Below are positions 59,201 through 64,000 of a stretch of DNA of 64,000 nucleotides, piece after piece. The stretch spans positions 52,704,708 to 52,768,707 of the forward strand of contig CM055099.1 of NCBI GenBank assembly GCA_029204225.1. Direction: 5' to 3'. The notes beneath the pieces are model-generated. The model had not been told where the DNA came from. It searched no databases and saw only the letters and a list, made by a program, of their open reading frames with translations. How positions within the stretch are numbered: position 1 is the stretch's first letter; every line of letters begins with the position of its first letter. The translations under genes and the position numbers were made by a program. The DNA comes from Diphasiastrum complanatum. Taxonomy: Eukaryota > Streptophyta > Lycopodiopsida > Lycopodiales > Lycopodiaceae.

Positions 59201-62200
59201 ACCTACCATAGGTCAAGGCCCTACTGATATATCATGTCCCAGCCAATTCGCTAATGATCAAACAACATAGAATGGACATAGTGCAACTAAGTTGCACTTT
59301 GGGGGGTCTACATGAATGGATGAATCCCCAAGTAAAATGGAGTATCAATAATAATACATGTCTATAAGTCTCCCTTAGAACCAAAACATTTTTCTGAATG
59401 TTAAAATGTGCTCATAGAAAGTTACAAGCAAAAGACACTACATCCAAACATAACTAAAGCCACACTACTTATGTATGCTCAGCTAAGAGAACTACTCTCA
59501 AGAAATCATTCTACCAAATGAGGAGCCATTAAGCTTCTATGAGGCCCCAGTTACAAGCGACACATTACAACATCAAGAAAGGCCTAATTATCTGTTCTTA
59601 ACTACTACTATGATTGGGTATGCTTAAAAAAACAACATTGAACTTCCATGCCAAGAAGGACAAGTTTTAAAATGTTCCATGTTTCCTCTTTTCTGATTTG
59701 TATGTAGTGGAAAATGCAATAGATGCAAGAGCTTATATACCTCACTAGTCATTTCCGTTGCCACAATTGAGACCACATCATCAGAATCTTCATCTCCATC
59801 TTCATCGTCCATTTCTCTTCCTATGCAATCAGCATCCTCATATATTCCATCCCTCTGCACCCATGATCCAATCAAATCAGAACACCTATCCAACTTCAAT
59901 CGACACTTTGAATCCTAGTAATATAGTCATATCTTAAGCACATGAAAGTCAGCCAAATCCAAGGTTTAAACTGTTTGCTTGATGATGTCTGCAAAAATCA
60001 GAATGTAACACACCTTGAATTAACATTGGCAGTTCAAAAAAAACACCATCTGTCAAGGGTATTTGAATAGAGGTTAATTGACCAGAATATAAGACAACAA
60101 TCAGTTTATTAGATTCAATAGAAACATCTAGTGATAGGTGTTTGCACTGGAAATTTGTCAAAATCTGGTCTGTTACAAGCAATTCAGATGTTTCATTTGA
60201 AGCCTCCCTCAAAATCATGCAGGAAAGAAAATCTTTTTACCTAGTTCACAACACAAAATCCAAGGGACTTTGGACAATGTTGAGAAGCTACATTGCAAGG
60301 CTGATCCAATTTGAAGAAATTTCCTATCTCTTGATCAGCCAGATTCAGTTAGCACTTTCACTCTCATAGAACCTCAATCCCTTATGATCAGACTTCATCT
60401 TGCACAGTCAGCAGCCACAATCTTCTCAAATGATCCTTGATCAATATGCTTCCTTTCCTATTTCAACTGGGTCTGGCATATTTGTCACAAAATGGCTTGG
60501 AAGACAAAGGTTCCACTTAGCTTTAGATCATGTTGAATCTAATGTTCTTTTAGTCAGTTTAAAACAGTCGACGAATTAGAATCAACCAATTCAAATTGTC
60601 TGATTCGCCGATGCAAAACTATTTTGACTTGGATTTGAGCTTTAAGATTCAAAAAGTCAGATTTAGAAAGAAAAAAAAAAGTACGATTCTACATTACATA
60701 TGTGTGCAAACAAAACCAACTGTTGGTTTATGCCTAAAAGATACAGACTACATTTTGTCATGCAATCTACAGTTACCTTAGTCGTGACAACCTGCTGACA
60801 TTAGCCGAGCTGGGTCTCTTTTGCCACATGTCAAATTGAACTCTAAAATTCGAATCAGATCTGCCATTGTGATTCAAACTGAATCATGATTTGGTTCATA
60901 TCAAATAGCAATCCATGAAACATTAGCTGAATCGCTCCCTTGAAATCTTGTTGATCTCAGAATTCCAATGACAGACTTTGATCTTGTGTTCATGTTGAGT
61001 CATTTTTGCATTAAAATTTACCATCTCTCCCTTCACTCTTATGCTAGCACTTAATTTAGATGTCAAAACTGCATGTCGCAGTTCCTTTTCTTACTTTCAA
61101 GCAATGTTTAATCAAATTTTGTGTGTAATTTTTGATCCAGTGCCGTGCTTGTGAAACCTTATTTAACACCATTGAACCTGTTGTTGCCATTACCAAGCCA
61201 GGAAATTTACTCAAAACCAGTTCCTGAAGTACATCTAGTCTTTATGAATGCGGTTCAGTTGATCAGAATCAACACAATGTAACACATCTCCCAAATTATC
61301 TAATTAAAATGTTAAAAGATGTAACTTACAGAGTCTGTAATAAGTTTTCTTACATTAAAGGCCAACACTTAAGATGGACATAGAAAAGGATTATGTTCTG
61401 TAGCAGTTGGAATGAATCCAGAATTAGGTGCAATGAGGCAGTATTTTGAAAACTATCAGAAAATTAGAAATGTCCAAAGCTGCCATGGTTTATCTCAAGA
61501 TTATTTCAATTGAACAAAGCAAGTGTACAAAATGAAAGTGACCTAGTAAATTTTTACCAGACTTATAAAGTTCACAACTCATCATAGATAATCGCTTAAA
61601 AATACTCTGCAGTCTTAATACTAACAGCATTAGTTTGTTTCATATAAATTGTGCAGCTATTGCATTTGTGCCTCAAAGCATTTCTTCCTGAAACAAAACT
61701 ACTAGCCAAATGCACTCACTTTGCAGTTGCTTGGTCAGCCAGTCAAAGCTTAGCATAATCAAACTGTAAACTAGCCTATAAATAACACATACTCCACATA
61801 ATGTGCAAATCTTGACTTCCAAATTCAAGCCATCAAACATGATGAATTTCATTGAAGTACTGTACTACAAAGCTTGCAATCGAGGTCACATCAACACCAC
61901 AGTAAACCAGCATCTACACAAAAAGTGAAATTTGTCGCCAAATTACATTATCCATTATTCGATGCAACGAGGAAAAAAATTTGAATTTGGTTATTCACAG
62001 TTGAACTTTCATGCAGGATCTACTAGATTATGAGGTAAAATTGACCCACATCCAGAGCATTATCAGCCATATGCCCACTTCTCAAAGGTAGGCAGTCTAC
62101 ATTTCAACTCGGTATTCTCTAGCCTATCTATGCATAGAAAGAATCTGATTTGGCTTCAAATGCCTGTGGTGTTTTTTTTTCCCAAAAACAAGTTAAATGA

Positions 62201-63783
62201 CGTAAGCAAAAAGAAATCCTTCCGGTTTCAAGTTTCACAGGTATATCACCTTAAGTCTAGCTCTCAGTTCCAGAAGAGCAGCACGATCTTTTTGGAGTTG
62301 AGGCAGCATCAGCAGAGAATCTTGCAGGACTAAATTTTCTGCCTCCAGCTCAATCACTCTACAGATTTCTTCTCGTAGAACCTAACCCAAAAAGCAACAT
62401 CAAATAAGGGCTGCTGGTTGATATGCACAGCATAATGGCCTTACGCAGATACTTAATTTTATCTCAAAGTTTGCAGAGCACCAAGGGACATAGACTCCAG
62501 TCTTCAGAACCCTTACGAACTAGGGCACTTTGAAACTGTTTACAATAAATCCTACAGCAGCTGCATTCATTAATCAAAATTTTATACATTCTATAATCTC
62601 AAAAGCATGGAAATCATAATCAATATCTTTCAATCAATATAAGTACTAAGAACCAGTATAACTAACCTCTGCATATGCATCTTGAAGGTTATTCCAGGCA
62701 GCATGGAGTGAGCTATGTGTGGGAGACCGTGCTGTTCGACTATTTGATTTGGAGGATGCTGGTTCCACCTTTATGGAATGCCTTGATGCGATGTTGTGTG
62801 GAAGAGGGCCTTCAACACCTTGGCTACTAAGCTCAATATCCATGGGTTTGACAGCTCGGTTCTTGAAAACCAGATTAGAATCTTTGCAGCTATTTCTCTC
62901 TTGCAGTGTAAGAAAATCGCCGCATATTGAGTGGTCGGTTTCAGTTGCAGATGATAATCTATCCCTTCTTTGCAGAATGTTCACATCAGTGAACTTACTT
63001 TGCTCTGTATACTTTCCCTGATCCAAAGGAGATGAAATCTCAGAGTTGCTAGCTACGCCATCTAAGGGAAAGGAGAAGCTACGACGTGCACTTCCAATGG
63101 TAGTACTCTCTGTAAGCGTACCCCAAATTGGTCCTGAATTATATGAATTCTCTGCAATTAACATTTTTGGTGTTGGTAGAAACCCCTGAGAAGCTTGTTC
63201 CTGTACAAAACTACTTGTTGATGGCTGAGGCAAAGCAGTTGTCGACAAGGAGCTTTGATAGGGATCCACAAAGGTCAGAGGACTTGAAGGTTTTGAACTC
63301 CTGGCAGTCCGAAACTGAGGGTTAAGGCTTCGATCAAGTGTACCAGAAATAACTGACACATTATCTTGCGTCTTCGCTTTCTTCTGGTTGGCAAATCCCA
63401 ATGCTTCCGAGATTAAGGAGAGTGACTCTTGCAATTCATGCAGTTGCTGCAAAAATACTGTGAAACAAAGCAGAAAAAAGTCAACCAGGATAATCTAGAG
63501 TTTACACCTGACAACTATAAATGCAATGTTAAATATTTCCAATTGGAAGTGTGAACAGCAACACTTAAAATTACTTGCTCACTCAAGAACTACAAAAAGA
63601 TGACAAGCAGAAAACTTTTGAGATCTTTCAAAGTAAAGATATGCACAACCACCAGAAAAAGTTTATAGAGGACTCATTAAATGTAAAGAGCATACCAAGT
63701 CGGTCAGATTCAATTTCCTGTAAACGCTCTGCAAGCCTTCTTTTCGATTCTCTTTCTTGCTGCTCCCACTCATCTCTCAAATG
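47212..63783 (-). CDS. Oxysterol-binding-protein-related protein (ORP), 5' partial
   Basis: Lipid-transfer protein that moves sterols or phosphoinositides between membranes at contact sites. Exons, 5' to 3': 63783-63696, 63457-62667, 62381-62250, 59914-59741, 57585-57398, 55382-55230, 53729-53546, 52900-52790, 52677-52462, 51814-51565, 51269-51199, 48887-48768, 47340-47212. All borders are GT-AG and phases agree throughout. Order of parts: coiled coil (HLRDEWEQQERESKRRLAER), Ser-rich linker, a second coiled coil (VIELEAENLVLQDSLLMLPQ), an acidic segment (DDEDGDEDSDDV), and the ORD with PATINEPLSALQR, KPFNPLLGETYEW, VSHHPPV (sterol/PI4P fingerprint), HYTWNQV, APTDSRFRPDQRAL and the terminal WKARERQAWQQCPDI. 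No stops are seen. The PH-domain exons expected for long plant ORPs would lie right of the window. Introns reach several kb and carry MITEs. Confidence 0.92.
48655..48790. repeat. Local duplication of an ORP splice-donor region
   Basis: Two diverged copies: TATTTAGTATCAAAGAAAGG (about 48670) and TATTTATTATCAAAGAAAGG (about 48740), each followed by ACGGACCCGTTGACACCACA or ACCGAACCTGTTGAAACCAC. The right copy contains the real donor of the exon 48887-48768. The left is a decayed decoy within the intron. Confidence 0.65.
50702..50884. mobile_element. hAT-type MITE in ORP intron (183 bp)
   Basis: Terminal inverted repeat CATAGGTCCCGCGG / CATAGTACCCCGTGG with identical 8-bp flanks GTTTAATT (50694-50701 and 50885-50892), the target-duplication length of hAT elements. 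The interior is A/T homopolymer runs and GGTACCGC repeats. No coding sequence. Confidence 0.85.
52089..52309. mobile_element. hAT-type MITE in ORP intron (221 bp)
   Basis: Ends CATAGTTCC on both strands, flanked by identical octamers ATACCACA (52081-52088 and 52310-52317). The subterminal parts are rich in GTGCCGT / GGCACC and self-complementary. No coding sequence. Confidence 0.88.
53053..53480. mobile_element. Probable decayed hAT-type MITE in ORP intron
   Basis: The start ATAGTGACCAGGGAATGAGA is close to the start of the MITE at 15521 (ATAGTAGCCAGGGAATGAGA). Flanks AGCAAAAT and AGCAAACT match at seven of eight. The right terminus is poorly preserved, so the boundary is a guess. Plus-strand frames here are not genes. 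Confidence 0.4.
53900..55229. other. Large ORP intron, nothing recognised
   Basis: AT-rich intronic DNA between exons 55382-55230 and 53729-53546. I see no gene, element ends or notable repeat. Confidence 0.5.
56179..56748. mobile_element. hAT-type MITE in ORP intron (570 bp)
   Basis: Ends CATAGTATTGG and CATAGAACCC (reverse-complemented), with flanks GTTGTTGT (56171-56178) and GTTGTTAT (56749-56756), seven of eight identical. The subterminal parts repeat GAACC(A/G)T and GGTTCAT. The interior holds an imperfect duplication of AAAAACAGCCCAAAAAAA near 56300 and 56460. No transposase. Confidence 0.78.
59915..62249. other. Large ORP intron, nothing recognised
   Basis: 2.3 kb of AT-rich intron between exons 62381-62250 and 59914-59741. 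No element ends or coding motifs identified. The minus-strand frame at 60218-59949 shows no domain and does not fit the exon phases. Confidence 0.5.
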
Positions 63784-64000
63784 CTGCAAGGAGCAACCCG
63801 TAAAGTGGTTGGATCATTATTTGTCAATTTTTTCAAACGTGTTAAACGTATTCATCTTCATCACACAAGCTTAATACGTCATCAAGCTCTTAGTTCAATA
63901 TTCAAGGAAAATCAATAAAGCTTAATAACATAGGTTCATGCATAAAGACAAAGTTGTAAAGTAAAGGGCTCGTAGAAAAGCTTTATCAACGGATTCTGCA
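63784..64000. other. ORP intron running off the right edge
   Basis: AT-rich sequence upstream of the acceptor at 63784-63786. No exon is visible in the last 217 bases. Confidence 0.5.

Overview
This window is nuclear DNA from a land plant. It holds an oxysterol-binding-protein-related gene in plant style, with many GT-AG introns and long AT-rich introns, Ty1/copia elements primed by initiator-Met tRNA (TGGTATCAGAGC), and hAT-type MITEs. The lineage cannot be fixed from the sequence. A plant with a large, repeat-rich genome is most likely (fern, lycophyte, bryophyte, gymnosperm or a repeat-rich angiosperm). All coordinates were read by eye and can be off by a few bases.

Region 1 (1-33.5 kb) is a nest of decayed minus-strand Ty1/copia elements. 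In order they are: A (gag, leader and 5' LTR at 1-2095); B (3544 to about 8720), carrying a 1022-bp solo-LTR-like insertion with a 5-bp target duplication; I (9230-15312), the only copy with both LTRs, very similar LTRs but a broken pol; H (16146-20070 plus LTR); G (about 23487-26510), whose reverse-transcriptase active-site region has been replaced by a GC-rich foldback and a (CT)59 tract; and D (27218-32497), inserted into an older element E/F (26510-27217 plus 32498-33484). Between them lie a 352-bp-period tandem repeat, a foldback DNA element, minisatellites and a hAT-type MITE.

Region 2 (about 34.7-45.4 kb) is the most unusual part. It looks like one large DNA transposon, or a remnant of one, with cellular-type introns, that I cannot assign to a named superfamily. 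It contains a transposase-like relic (+), a minus-strand gene of unknown function, a long divergent promoter region, a plus-strand gene whose single reading frame joins a histone H3-like domain to a C48 (Ulp1/SUMO-protease-like) peptidase, and a minus-strand intact two-exon small gene with a possible ubiquitin-like fold. The divergent region, and intron 2 of the H3-protease gene, carry ten inverted pairs of one motif (consensus ATATCGGWTCRRCGCGC). Within each pair the copies lie 48-53 bp apart, start to start. The outermost copies sit within about 10 bp of both divergent start codons. This reads as a DNA-binding array for a transposon-encoded protein.

Region 3 (46.8-64 kb) is the host gene on the minus strand: an oxysterol-binding-protein-related protein. 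Thirteen exons are visible, covering the coiled-coil linker and the complete lipid-binding ORD domain. The N-terminal part lies beyond the right edge. Its introns host three hAT-type MITEs with CATAG termini and 8-bp target duplications, plus one likely degenerate relative.
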